Shown here in pieces: positions 1 to 7,291 of a DNA stretch of 20,063 bases. Every line of letters begins with the position of its first letter. Positions within the stretch are counted from its first letter, which is position 1. A program made the position numbers and the translations under genes. Source of the stretch: Clostridiales bacterium. GTDB taxonomy: Bacteria; Bacillota; Clostridia; Christensenellales; CAG-138. Under the pieces are notes generated by a model. That model made no database searches, had not been told where the DNA came from, and saw nothing but the letters and a program-made list of their open reading frames with translations. The stretch covers positions 1-20,063 of the forward strand of contig JAISXK010000050.1 in assembly GCA_031270585.1 (NCBI GenBank), written 5' to 3'.

Positions 1-80
1 TGAGGAACGCGACGGCGGATACGCCGGGATCATTAAAACATAGCAAACAGATATGCGATAAAAATATTTTCCTTCGCCTG

Positions 81-109
81 TTGACATCTCGGGACTGATC
101 ATGTATCAT
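81..109 (+). promoter_or_regulatory. cysK promoter (TTGACA-17-TATCAT)
   Basis: A perfect -35 box TTGACA (81-86) is followed after exactly 17 bases by TATCAT (104-109), a one-mismatch -10 box. Transcription would begin near 116, leaving a leader of about 44 bases before cysK, too short for a T-box or a SAM riboswitch. The -10 box lies inside one arm of an inverted repeat, listed separately. Confidence 0.8.
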
Positions 110-143
110 ATAAACATATTAAGTATCTATGTATTATATGATA
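104..143. repeat. Inverted repeat over the cysK -10 box, possible operator
   Basis: TATCATATAA (104-113) and its exact reverse complement TTATATGATA (134-143) form a perfect 10-base inverted repeat with 20 bases between. The left arm contains the -10 box. The segment 101-111 is also repeated directly at 129-139 with one mismatch (ATGTATcATAT / ATGTATtATAT). Two similar AT-rich sites 28 bases apart over a promoter suggest a repressor operator. In Bacillota, cysK-type genes are often controlled by CymR (Rrf2 family) or similar sulfur regulators, but assigning one here is inference. Confidence 0.5.
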
Positions 144-159
144 TTAAAGGAGGCTCGTT

Positions 160-1095
160 ATGGCGAACATCTATCAAAACCTTACCGACTTGATTGGACG
201 CACCCCTCTTCTACAGCTCAACAAGTATGCGGCGGAGGCCGGCGTCGCGGCCAAGGTTATCGCGAAGCTCGAATACTTTAATCCGCTCGGCAGCGTAAAG
301 GATCGCATTGCTTACGCGATGATTACCGACGCCGAGGAGAGAGGACTTGTAAAGGAAGGAACAGTCATTATTGAGCCTACGAGCGGCAACACGGGCATTG
401 GTCTTGCCTTTGTCGCGACGGCTAAGGGCTACAGGCTGATACTTACCATGCCGGAAACCATGAGTGTGGAGCGCCGCCAGCTTGTGGCGGCCTTAGGCGC
501 GGAAATCGTTCTCACGCCGGGAGCTGAGGGCATGAAGGGGGCCATCGCAAAGGCCAATGAGCTGGCCGCAAGCCTGCCCAGCGCGTTTATCCCGCAGCAG
601 TTTGAAAATCCCTCCAATCCGAGGATTCACAGGGAAACGACGGCGCGGGAAATTTTGGCGGACACGGACGGGAATATCGCCGCATTTGTTTCGGGGGTCG
701 GCACGGGCGGTACGGTATCGGGCGTGGGCCAGGTGTTGAAAAAAGAAGTGCCGGGCGTAAAAATATTCGCGGTAGAACCCGCCGCCTCGCCTGTCCTTTC
801 CGGCGGAAACCCCGGCGCGCATAAGATTCAGGGAATCGGCGCAGGGTTCGTGCCGGACGTGTTCGACAAAAGCGTGGTCGACGAAATCATCACCGTTTCC
901 AATGAGGACGCTTTTGAGACATCCCGCAGGGTTGCGACGGCGGAGGGATTGCTCGTTGGCATCTCGTCAGGCGCAGCGCTGTTCGCGGCGACGCAGATAG
1001 CCGGGCAGCCTGCATTCGAGGGGAAAAATGTGGTCGTGTTGCTGCCCGACACGGGCGAACGCTACCTTTCCACGCCGTTGTTTGGAAAAAACTGA
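160..1095 (+). CDS. cysK: Cysteine synthase A (O-acetylserine sulfhydrylase)
   Basis: Cytoplasmic PLP enzyme that makes L-cysteine from O-acetylserine and sulfide. The 311-residue length is normal for CysK. The PLP-binding lysine is K47 in GSVKDR; the substrate/phosphate loop PTSGNTG follows at about 73-79, and the glycine-rich GVGTGGTVSG near 177-186 binds the PLP phosphate. The C-terminal LLPDTGERYLSTPLF stretch is typical. The ATG start is set by AAAGGAGG (146-153), 6 bases upstream. It has its own promoter and stands alone on the plus strand, ending 28 bases before the convergent stop of the NagZ-like gene. No partner such as cysE is visible inside the window. CysM is a weaker alternative given the sequence signature. 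Confidence 0.95.
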   Translation: MANIYQNLTDLIGRTPLLQLNKYAAEAGVAAKVIAKLEYFNPLGSVKDRIAYAMITDAEERGLVKEGTVIIEPTSGNTGIGLAFVATAKGYRLILTMPETMSVERRQLVAALGAEIVLTPGAEGMKGAIAKANELAASLPSAFIPQQFENPSNPRIHRETTAREILADTDGNIAAFVSGVGTGGTVSGVGQVLKKEVPGVKIFAVEPAASPVLSGGNPGAHKIQGIGAGFVPDVFDKSVVDEIITVSNEDAFETSRRVATAEGLLVGISSGAALFAATQIAGQPAFEGKNVVVLLPDTGERYLSTPLFGKN

Positions 1096-1123
1096 GGATT
1101 TGAATGGCAAAATGTGAAACGCA

Positions 1124-2278
1124 TCACGGAAGCGTAAACAGCCCCGCATCCAGCTTGGTTTGTAAAACCCGCTTCACCGAGTCGCGTATGCGTTGCGGGG
1201 TGATGCGGTCGTTTGCCACGGCAAACAGTACGCCCTCTTTAGCGGCGGCGTAATCGGCGGGCATCAGTATGATATCCGCGCCTGCCGATATGGCCAAAAC
1301 GGCGGCTTCGGCGGGCGTGTAGCTATCGGTGATGGCGCGCATGTTCATGGCGTCTGTGATGATAAGGCCCTCAAACGCGAGTTCTTCGCGCAATACCTGC
1401 GTTATAAAATAGCGGGACAGGCTTGCCGGTACGTCGCTTTCGTCCACGCCGGGGACTACTATGTGGCCCACCATGATAAAGGGCGCGCCTCCCTCTATAG
1501 CGCGGACAAACGGCAGGTACCCCGCGCCAAGGGCGCTGTCGTCGCCCACGGATTGGCCGTCGTGCGGGTCGCCGACGGCCCCGCCCAGCCCCGGGAAGTG
1601 CTTGGGGCAGCTTAAAATCCCTTCGCTCATAAGCCCGGACTGGTAGGCTGCGGCCATATCGGCCACCAGCGCGGGGTCGCTACCGTAAGAGCGGCTACCG
1701 AGCACGTTATAGCCTGTTTCGATCCAAACATCCGCTACGGGCGCAAAGTTCAGATTGATACCCATATCGCGCAATATCCGGCCCATATATCGCGCGGATT
1801 CATAGGCGGCAGAAGTATCCCGCGTGGCGCCGTGCGCGGCGGCGCCGGGTTGCGGCGTAAAGCCGGGCATACCGGCGGCATCTATACGGCTGACAAGCCC
1901 GCCCTCTTCATCAATGGCGATAAACGGCGGGACGACCGCATGGCGGGATATCGCGGCGGTCAGAGCGTTCGCGTTGGAGATGGTGCTGATATTGTTGGCA
2001 AACAGCGCATAGCCGCCCGCCGGGTTTTCATCTATAAAGGCAAACATCGCGTCGCCGGGGGCGTCAAGCCGCTCGTTCTTTGCGCCCAACCGCACGATAA
2101 ACAGTTGCTCCACCTGCGCTTCCAGACTCATATCGCCGATATAGACATCCAGACTCTGCCGCGCCGGCGTTTGCGCCCGGTGTTGGGCGGATGGCCGTGA
2201 AGCCTGTATATCAGGCGCGGCGCACGCCGCCGTTAACAACAGCGCGCAAAAAACCGCCGCCAAGCGCGATTGCTTCAT
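1124..2278 (-). CDS. nagZ: Glycoside hydrolase family 3 lipoprotein, NagZ-like beta-N-acetylhexosaminidase
   Basis: Predicted enzyme that removes terminal N-acetylglucosamine from peptidoglycan fragments outside the membrane. It begins with a lipoprotein signal (charged MKQSR, hydrophobic core, lipobox LTAAC with C19). The GH3 barrel follows: IDEEGG (122-127), KHFPGLG (226-232), the NagZ-type Asp-His dyad in GDPHDG (D237, H239) and the nucleophile D309 in ITDAMNM. At 384 residues it is a single-domain GH3 enzyme without the C-terminal domain of larger family members. Its ATG overlaps the TGA of the upstream ModE-fusion gene by 4 bases (ATGA), so it is probably translated with the molybdate operon although its role is wall turnover or recycling. 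The family is clear; the exact sugar substrate is inferred. Confidence 0.88.
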   Translation of the reverse strand: MKQSRLAAVFCALLLTAACAAPDIQASRPSAQHRAQTPARQSLDVYIGDMSLEAQVEQLFIVRLGAKNERLDAPGDAMFAFIDENPAGGYALFANNISTISNANALTAAISRHAVVPPFIAIDEEGGLVSRIDAAGMPGFTPQPGAAAHGATRDTSAAYESARYMGRILRDMGINLNFAPVADVWIETGYNVLGSRSYGSDPALVADMAAAYQSGLMSEGILSCPKHFPGLGGAVGDPHDGQSVGDDSALGAGYLPFVRAIEGGAPFIMVGHIVVPGVDESDVPASLSRYFITQVLREELAFEGLIITDAMNMRAITDSYTPAEAAVLAISAGADIILMPADYAAAKEGVLFAVANDRITPQRIRDSVKRVLQTKLDAGLFTLP

Positions 2279-3195
2279 AACAACAACTCCTGAAAATGCT
2301 TCTCAAAGCATGTTTGCATCATGGTGTTGCATTCTTTTATATATGCCCGGTAGGAGACAAGCAGCGCCCTGCCCTTTTGCGTGATTTCGGTGCGGCCTTT
2401 TTCGCGTCCGCCGCGCTTGCGGCTTACCACCTCAAACCCCAATTGGTGCTGCATGGTTTCTATGATCTTCCACGCTTTGCTGTAGGATATACCCATTTGC
2501 ATCGACGCGGCGCGCATGGATTGCGTTTCGCTGACAAGACTTAAAAGCTGGTATGCGCCGGGGCCAAAAAACGTAACCTCTTTTGCTAGATAGAGCTTGG
2601 ATTTGGGATGAACGACCCCCAGGCTGTGCGCTTTTATGAGCGGCTCATAATCGGCCTGTTTTTGTATATCGGTCGACACGCCTTCATCGGACACTTCGAT
2701 ACGCGCGGGCGGCATGCCCGCTTGCCGCAACGCGGCGGATAGCCCGCCTGCGCCCATATAATTTAGCGCCAGAGGGAATAGTTGCGCAGAAAGCATCAGC
2801 GGGTGGCCCGGCCGGCCGTTGCAGTACGGCGCCGACACCGGCTCGTTTGCGCCCATCAGCCGCCGTATCGTTTCGGCGCTTATAAGCGGCACATCCACCG
2901 GGGTTATCAGCGCGCGGCTGCATTTGCCATCCAGATAGGCGACGCCAAGCTTTACGCTGTGCAGCATTTCGGCGTTTTCATCTTCGTTGCGCAAAAACAC
3001 CACGCCCTTGTGGGCCACGTGCTTTTCCAGCCCTTCGTCGTGTGGGCCGCCAACCACAACAACCCGGTCAACCCCCGCAAGCTGGAAGACGAGTATCAGC
3101 CGCTCTACGGCCGATATGCCGCCCACCCGCTTCATAGGTTCAAACCCCTGGCTGGTTTTGGTTTGCCCCGCCGCGATAATCAGCGCTGCCGTCAC
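2275..3195 (-). CDS. MobA/MocA-like nucleotidyltransferase fused to a ModE-type winged-helix domain
   Basis: Residues 1-195 look like an NTP-transferase of the MobA/MocA kind: ALIIAAG at the start, DVPLI (101-105) as the metal-binding motif, GRPGHP (127-132), and a STDIQ stretch at 174-178 where this family has its conserved DIDT-like motif. The nucleotide loop after AAG is divergent, with M21-K22 in place of the usual RMG...K. Residues 204-295 match the ModE N-terminal domain: an SMRAASMQMGISYSKAW helix-turn-helix and a basic wing with RKRGGREKGRTEIT. The protein could sense the pathway and also activate or modify the molybdopterin cofactor with a nucleotide. The start is GTG at 3195, behind a G-rich site (GGGGGGA); the out-of-frame ATG at 3208 is not usable. 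It starts 27 bases after modC and overlaps the next gene by ATGA. No separate ModE molybdate-binding (Mop/TOBE) domain is seen. Confidence 0.85.
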   Translation of the reverse strand: MTAALIIAAGQTKTSQGFEPMKRVGGISAVERLILVFQLAGVDRVVVVGGPHDEGLEKHVAHKGVVFLRNEDENAEMLHSVKLGVAYLDGKCSRALITPVDVPLISAETIRRLMGANEPVSAPYCNGRPGHPLMLSAQLFPLALNYMGAGGLSAALRQAGMPPARIEVSDEGVSTDIQKQADYEPLIKAHSLGVVHPKSKLYLAKEVTFFGPGAYQLLSLVSETQSMRAASMQMGISYSKAWKIIETMQHQLGFEVVSRKRGGREKGRTEITQKGRALLVSYRAYIKECNTMMQTCFEKHFQELLL

Positions 3196-3222
3196 GCTAT
3201 CCCCCCATACGCTTGAGATCAG

Positions 3223-4275
3223 TTATTCCAACAATAGCACATTTTGCGGCGCCACGCAAAGCCTGCCCGGCGGCGCGGCTATGGGCGCCATGTTGCGAAG
3301 CTCTTTTGGCGCCTTCCACCAAAGGGTGCCGTTTTGCCCCGGCGCGTTTTCGCTGTGACAAAGGTAATTCCATTCAAAGGGGCTTTCCACGCAATCCAGC
3401 ACATGGATATCAAACGCGTTAACGGTGCTTTCGCCCGCAGGCATAAAATCATGCGCGCGCACGCCGATATATTTAAGCCCCTCGGGCACGGGGCTCTCTA
3501 CGGCAAGCGTCAGCCCCCATTCCGGCGCTTCGACAAGCGCAAAGCCCGCTCTGCGGGCGGGAGTGATGTTTTTGCAACCCGTCAGCCGCGCAACCGCCAA
3601 GCTGCCTGGGCGTTGGAACATATCCCGTACGGGGCCGGACGCGATGTTTCTGCCTTCATCCATCACCAGCAGGTTTTCACACAGGCTATACACTTCATCC
3701 CGGTTATGGGATACGAGTATGGCATCCCCCTCGTAACCCGCGAGCAGTTTCTTCATCTCTATCTGTAGCGCCTCTTTCAGGTAAGCGTCCAAGGCGGAAA
3801 ACGGCTCATCCAGCAGCAGCATATCCGGGTTATAGGCGAGTATGCGCGCCAGCGCGGCGCGCTGCTGTTGTCCGCCCGACAGCTGCGCGGGGTAGCGTTT
3901 TTCAAGCCCTTGCAGCGCGAAGCGACTTATAAGGGCCTCGCAGCGCCGTGCCTTTTCAGCCTTGCCGCCGATGATCGCGGCGCGGATGTTTTGCGTTACC
4001 GTCATATTGGGGAAAAGCGCATAGCTTTGGAAAAGATACCCCACCCGGCGGCGTTGGGGTCTGACGTTGATCTTTTTCGCGGAATCGAAGAGTACTCTGC
4101 CGTTCACCTCGATATAGCCGCTGTCGGGTGTTTCAATGCCGGCAATGCATTTGAGCGTCATGCTTTTGCCGCTGCCGGACGCGCCTAGTATGCCCAACGG
4201 CCGCCCGTTGGATGAAAACGAAATATCCAACGCGAAACCGCGAAACCGTTTTTTAATATCAAGGGTAATGCTCAT
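3223..4275 (-). CDS. modC: Molybdate ABC transporter ATP-binding protein
   Basis: ATPase subunit that drives molybdate (or tungstate) import through ModB. Walker A is GASGSGKS (31-38), the Q-loop glutamine is Q83, the ABC signature LSGGQ is at 132-136, Walker B MLLLDE at 152-157, and the SALD D-loop at 160-163, followed by the H-loop in LVSHNRDEV. About 115 residues follow the ATPase core; these hold a GVRAHDF stretch like those in ModC regulatory regions, but no clear Mop repeat. Length 350 is usual for ModC. Its ATG overlaps the modB TGA by ATGA (4272-4275), indicating coupled translation. The family fold is certain; molybdate as substrate is deduced mainly from the neighbours. Confidence 0.93.
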   Translation of the reverse strand: MSITLDIKKRFRGFALDISFSSNGRPLGILGASGSGKSMTLKCIAGIETPDSGYIEVNGRVLFDSAKKINVRPQRRRVGYLFQSYALFPNMTVTQNIRAAIIGGKAEKARRCEALISRFALQGLEKRYPAQLSGGQQQRAALARILAYNPDMLLLDEPFSALDAYLKEALQIEMKKLLAGYEGDAILVSHNRDEVYSLCENLLVMDEGRNIASGPVRDMFQRPGSLAVARLTGCKNITPARRAGFALVEAPEWGLTLAVESPVPEGLKYIGVRAHDFMPAGESTVNAFDIHVLDCVESPFEWNYLCHSENAPGQNGTLWWKAPKELRNMAPIAAPPGRLCVAPQNVLLLE

Positions 4276-4958
4276 TGCGCCGCCCCCTTGCCCTTACAGC
4301 GGCGTTCTTTTACGGTGAGGCAGTTTATACCCACTACGGCCAAAAACGCGATGCCAGCCAATATCACAACGTATTCATACGCGCCATCCATATTGCCGCC
4401 CGCCACGGCGGAGTATATGGCCAACGGCAGCGTGCGCGTTTTGCCGGCGATGTTGCCCGCGATCATGGCCGTGGCGCCAAACTCACCCAGACCGCGCGCA
4501 AACGTCAATATGCAACCGGATACAATGCCTGGCAGCGCCGGTGGCATCAGCACACGCCAAAATATTTTCCATTCGGGCATGCCGATGGTGCGCGCCGCGT
4601 ATAGCAGCGTTTCATCCACTTGCTCAAACGCGCCGCGCGCGCTGCGATACATCAACGGGAAGGAGATGACGACGGCCGCCAACACCGTTGCGCCCCAGGT
4701 AAATACGATTTTAACGCCCAGAAAGTTTAAAAGGAACGCGCCGGCGGGGCGTTGCACGCCAAATATATATAGAAGGAAAAACCCTGCTACTGTGGGGGGA
4801 AGCACCAGCGGCAACGTCAGCAGGCCGTCTATCACTGCCTTGAGCTTGCCGTTTTTCATATTTACCACGAGGTAGGCGGCGAGTATGCCTGAAAAGAATG
4901 TGATAACGATGGAGAGCGACGCCGTTTTTAACGAGATCAGGATGGGGGAGATATCCAT
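4272..4958 (-). CDS. modB: Molybdate ABC transporter permease
   Basis: Inner-membrane channel of the ModABC importer. The 228 residues hold about five to six hydrophobic segments and the permease EAA loop (AARTIGMPEWKIF, then a GLGEFGATAM run), which docks on ModC. The ATG at 4958 is chosen because GAGGA (4967-4971) sits 8 bases upstream and the resulting start MDISPILISLKTA fits ModB proteins. The longer frame would open with a GTG at 5006 that has no visible ribosome binding site. Its end overlaps modC by 4 bases. It is separated from modA by 290 bases holding several hairpins, so it may be expressed at a lower level than modA. Confidence 0.92.
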   Translation of the reverse strand: MDISPILISLKTASLSIVITFFSGILAAYLVVNMKNGKLKAVIDGLLTLPLVLPPTVAGFFLLYIFGVQRPAGAFLLNFLGVKIVFTWGATVLAAVVISFPLMYRSARGAFEQVDETLLYAARTIGMPEWKIFWRVLMPPALPGIVSGCILTFARGLGEFGATAMIAGNIAGKTRTLPLAIYSAVAGGNMDGAYEYVVILAGIAFLAVVGINCLTVKERRCKGKGAAQ

Positions 4959-4966
4959 AATAGTAA

Positions 4967-4971
4967 TCCTC
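4967..4971 (-). promoter_or_regulatory. Ribosome binding site that sets the modB start
   Basis: On the minus strand GAGGA is followed by 8 bases and then ATG at 4958. No comparable site lies in front of the upstream GTG at 5006. Confidence 0.7.
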
Positions 4972-5069
4972 AATGATAAAGCTACCGAAAACAGGATTGA
5001 CGGCACGCTACGCCAAATTATTTCGGCGCGATTTTAGATAAAGCAGAGCGCAAACCCTTCCGGTTCAAA

Positions 5070-5091
5070 AAAGTGGCCATTTCGCCACTTT
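5070..5091 (-). terminator. Hairpin with T-run before modB (possible attenuator)
   Basis: Perfect 8-base stem AAAGTGGC (5070-5077) / GCCACTTT (5084-5091) with a 6-base loop. On the minus strand the second arm runs into TTTTTT, giving an intrinsic-terminator shape about 110 bases before the modB start. If functional it would reduce transcription from modA into modBC. Confidence 0.6.
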
Positions 5092-5116
5092 GAAGTTTAC
5101 GGGGTTGCTATAAGGG

Positions 5117-5139
5117 TTGAGCCAAGTTTTATGGCCCAA
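5117..5139 (-). other. Small hairpin between modA and modB
   Basis: In the minus-strand RNA, TTGGGCCA pairs with TGGCTCAA through 8 base pairs including one G-U pair, with a 7-base loop. It is the third hairpin in the modA-modB gap in the direction of transcription. Confidence 0.4.
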
Positions 5140-5153
5140 AAGGTTCTTCTAAA

Positions 5154-5184
5154 GTGATTAAGGGGCCTATGGCCCCTTGATCAC
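5154..5184 (-). other. Long GC-rich hairpin between modA and modB
   Basis: The arms 5154-5167 and 5171-5184 are complementary over 14 positions with one mismatch that can form a wobble pair in RNA of one strand; the core is GGGGCC / GGCCCC with a 3-base loop. There is only a short TTT after it on the minus strand, so it is more likely an mRNA-stabilising or processing structure than a strong terminator. Confidence 0.6.
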
Positions 5185-5215
5185 ATCGCAAAACAATCAG
5201 GGCATGTAACCCACA

Positions 5216-5238
5216 AAAGAGTGGCATAGCCACTTTTT
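5216..5238 (-). terminator. Terminator-like hairpin just after modA
   Basis: GTGGC (5221-5225) and GCCAC (5229-5233) close a 3-base loop, and the stem extends to about 10 pairs through the flanking A- and T-rich bases. It begins 11 bases after the modA stop. On the minus strand it is followed by TCTTTT, on the plus strand by T6, so it could end transcription in either direction. Confidence 0.6.
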
Positions 5239-5248
5239 TGATACTGTG

Positions 5249-6112
5249 TTAGATATTGGACTTAAAGCCCGCCGCCTCAAACACGGCTATGGCTTCCGAC
5301 GATTGCAGGAAACTGACGAAGAGCTGAGCGGCATCCTGTTTCTCGCTGGCCGCAAGTATGCCCACGGGGTAGATGACCTTGGTGGCCAAGCTGCCTGCGG
5401 GGGCCGAGGCGAGTATTTTCACTTTATCGGGTATCTGCGCCGCGTCTGTGGCGTATACGAAGCCGATATCCGCGCTGCCTTCCGCTACCCAGTTTAACAC
5501 CTCCGTTACGTTGGTGCCAAGGCTTATCTTATCCTGTATGCCATCCCAAACGCCCAAGCTGGTGAGCGCTTCGCTGGCGTACTGGCCTGCGGGCACGCTT
5601 TCGGGGTCGCCAACGGCGATGGTTTCGGCTTGGCCGACATCCTCAAAGGATGCGATGGCGGTATCGCTGTCGATGGGCGCTATCAGCACGATCTCGTTTT
5701 CAAGCAGTTTTATCACGCTGGCGGGGTCTATAAAGCCGCCATCTACAAGGGCCGTCATCTGCTTGTTCGCGGCGGACATGAACACATCCGCAGCAAGTCC
5801 TTCTTCAATCTGGGTTTGCAGCTTGCCGGAGCTGTCGTATGTGCCTTCCACGGTGATCCAGGGGTATTGTACCGTAAACATGGGGATGAGCGAGGAAACG
5901 TAGGAATTTTCCAAGCTGGCGGCTGCGGCCACTAGTATGGTCACCGGGTCGGGGTCGGGCTCGGGCAGGGCGGTGGGCGCGGCCGGAGCATCCGTTGCCG
6001 CAGGCGTAACCGCAGGATCGGTAGCGGCCGGCGTGGGCGCAGACGTAGTGCAGCCGGCAAGCAGGGATACGAGAATGCATAGTACAGCGAAAATACCAAT
6101 CAAACGTTTCAT
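5249..6112 (-). CDS. modA: Molybdate-binding lipoprotein of the ABC transporter
   Basis: Extracellular substrate-binding protein that delivers molybdate or tungstate to ModB. It has a lipoprotein signal with lipobox LLAGC (C21 from the chosen start), then a low-complexity Ala/Pro/Thr linker of about 35 residues. The ModA fold follows: AAASL near the start of the domain, DSSGKLQTQI, ADVFMSA, GDPESVPAGQYA and GFVYATDA, the regions that supply serine, proline and tyrosine contacts to the oxyanion in this family. The start at ATG 6112 is favoured: AAGGAG lies 9 bases upstream, whereas the TTG at 6118 would be only 3 bases from it. It begins 33 bases after the MoeA-like gene and is followed by terminator-like hairpins. 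Confidence 0.93.
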   Translation of the reverse strand: MKRLIGIFAVLCILVSLLAGCTTSAPTPAATDPAVTPAATDAPAAPTALPEPDPDPVTILVAAAASLENSYVSSLIPMFTVQYPWITVEGTYDSSGKLQTQIEEGLAADVFMSAANKQMTALVDGGFIDPASVIKLLENEIVLIAPIDSDTAIASFEDVGQAETIAVGDPESVPAGQYASEALTSLGVWDGIQDKISLGTNVTEVLNWVAEGSADIGFVYATDAAQIPDKVKILASAPAGSLATKVIYPVGILAASEKQDAAQLFVSFLQSSEAIAVFEAAGFKSNI

Positions 6113-6145
6113 TGACAAAATCTCCTTAATCTTTGGTGGTTTATT

Positions 6146-7171
6146 TTATTGCCCTGCGCCAAAAGCGCAATTGGGGAATAAGCATGGTGCGCAGTTAAGG
6201 CACAGGCCGCCGTGGCCAAGCGCCGCAAGGTCGGGTTGCGTCACGGGCACATCCGCCATCACGCGCGGCAGCACAAGGTCGAATATGGTGCGCGCTGCGT
6301 ACATCACACAGCCCGGCAGGCCCATGATGGGTATGCCGCTTGCCATATAAGAAAGCATAAACATGGCCCCCGGCAGGGCCGGCGCGCCATAGGATACCAC
6401 GCGCGCCCCGGTGTTTTTGATGGCAAGGGGTGTTCTATCGTCAGGGTCAACGCTCATGCCGCCGCTGACAAACACAAGATCCGCGCCCGCCCCGACAAAG
6501 TCCGCTATCGCCCCGGTGATGGCCACAGGGTCGTCGCCCAGCGTTTTATGGCCTATGATTTCCGACGGGAAGGCCTCTAATTTGTTTTGCAGCACGGGCG
6601 TAAACGCATCCTTTATGCGCCCGGCGTATACCTCATTGCCGGTGACGATAATCCCCACTTTTTTATGGGTGTAGGGATGCAGCGCAAGCAACGGGGCATC
6701 GCCCGCGACCGTTTGGGCGATCCGCATTTTACGCGCTTCTATGATGAGGGGGATTACCCGCATACCGGCAAGCTTATCGCCCTTTTTCACGGGTGAATTG
6801 GTGTGCCGCGTAGCGATTATCAGTTCGCCTGTCGCATTCACGGCGCACAGGCGCGCAACGTCCACAGTAAACAATCCGTCCTGCCCGGCCATGAGCTCTA
6901 TTTTGCCTTCCTTTACAGGCGTGGGCAGCATATGCGGCCCCGCGCAAAGGCCGTAGAGTATTTCGGCCGCTTCATCCTCATGCAGCATACCCTCCTGGCA
7001 CTCCCATACATACAGGTGCTCTTTGCCGAGGGATAGCAACTTGGGGATATCAGCATCCGTCACCACATGGCCCTTGCGGAACGCGGCGTCCTTTACGACG
7101 CCGGGCACAATCTCGGTAATATCGTGACACAATACATGGCCCACGGCGTCTGTGGTTGCAATCTGTTTCAA
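6146..7171 (-). CDS. MoeA-like molybdopterin-binding protein with a four-cysteine tail
   Basis: Probable molybdenum cofactor protein with a MoCF/MogA-like fold, found here as the first gene of the molybdate operon. The visible signature is GIIVTGNEVYAGRI in the middle, then VFVSGGMSVDPDD and GLPGCVMYA, the molybdopterin-binding loops. At 341 residues it is shorter than true MoeA (about 400) and resembles the shorter clostridial molybdopterin-binding family. The last 20 residues carry C-x2-C-x2-C-x4-C (LCLNC..C....C), which could hold a metal or an Fe-S cluster. The start is the TTG at 7171: GGAGG lies 5 bases upstream and the result (KQIATTDAVGHVLCHDITEIVPG) fits the family. The TTG at 7213 lies inside the -10 box and cannot be the start. 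The exact reaction is not known from sequence. Confidence 0.85.
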   Translation of the reverse strand: MKQIATTDAVGHVLCHDITEIVPGVVKDAAFRKGHVVTDADIPKLLSLGKEHLYVWECQEGMLHEDEAAEILYGLCAGPHMLPTPVKEGKIELMAGQDGLFTVDVARLCAVNATGELIIATRHTNSPVKKGDKLAGMRVIPLIIEARKMRIAQTVAGDAPLLALHPYTHKKVGIIVTGNEVYAGRIKDAFTPVLQNKLEAFPSEIIGHKTLGDDPVAITGAIADFVGAGADLVFVSGGMSVDPDDRTPLAIKNTGARVVSYGAPALPGAMFMLSYMASGIPIMGLPGCVMYAARTIFDLVLPRVMADVPVTQPDLAALGHGGLCLNCAPCLFPNCAFGAGQ

Positions 7172-7176
7172 GGGAA

Positions 7177-7181
7177 CCTCC
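7177..7181 (-). promoter_or_regulatory. Ribosome binding site for the TTG start of the MoeA-like gene
   Basis: GGAGG on the minus strand, 5 bases before the TTG at 7171. It decides this start over the TTG at 7213. Confidence 0.75.
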
Positions 7182-7212
7182 GATATATTTTTAAAAACGA
7201 TTCGCCTAGACA

Positions 7213-7241
7213 ATTATAAAGTATCCGCGCGGGAATTGCAA
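7213..7241 (-). promoter_or_regulatory. Promoter of the molybdate operon (TTGCAA-17-TATAAT)
   Basis: On the minus strand, TTGCAA (7236-7241) and a perfect TATAAT (7213-7218) are 17 bases apart. Transcription would start near 7206, leaving about 35 bases before the TTG at 7171. An imperfect palindrome, GTaCGGTggACCGcAC, lies upstream at 7269-7284 and might be an activator or repressor site, or part of the end of the preceding gene. I see no convincing ModE box. Confidence 0.75.
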
Positions 7242-7291
7242 GGATATGTTGTATTTTAAAACGTTATAGTACGGTGGACCGCACGCCTCGT

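Noticed and set aside
1..159. T-box or SAM riboswitch before cysK
   Set aside because: The promoter at 81-109 leaves only about 44 bases of leader, too short for either.
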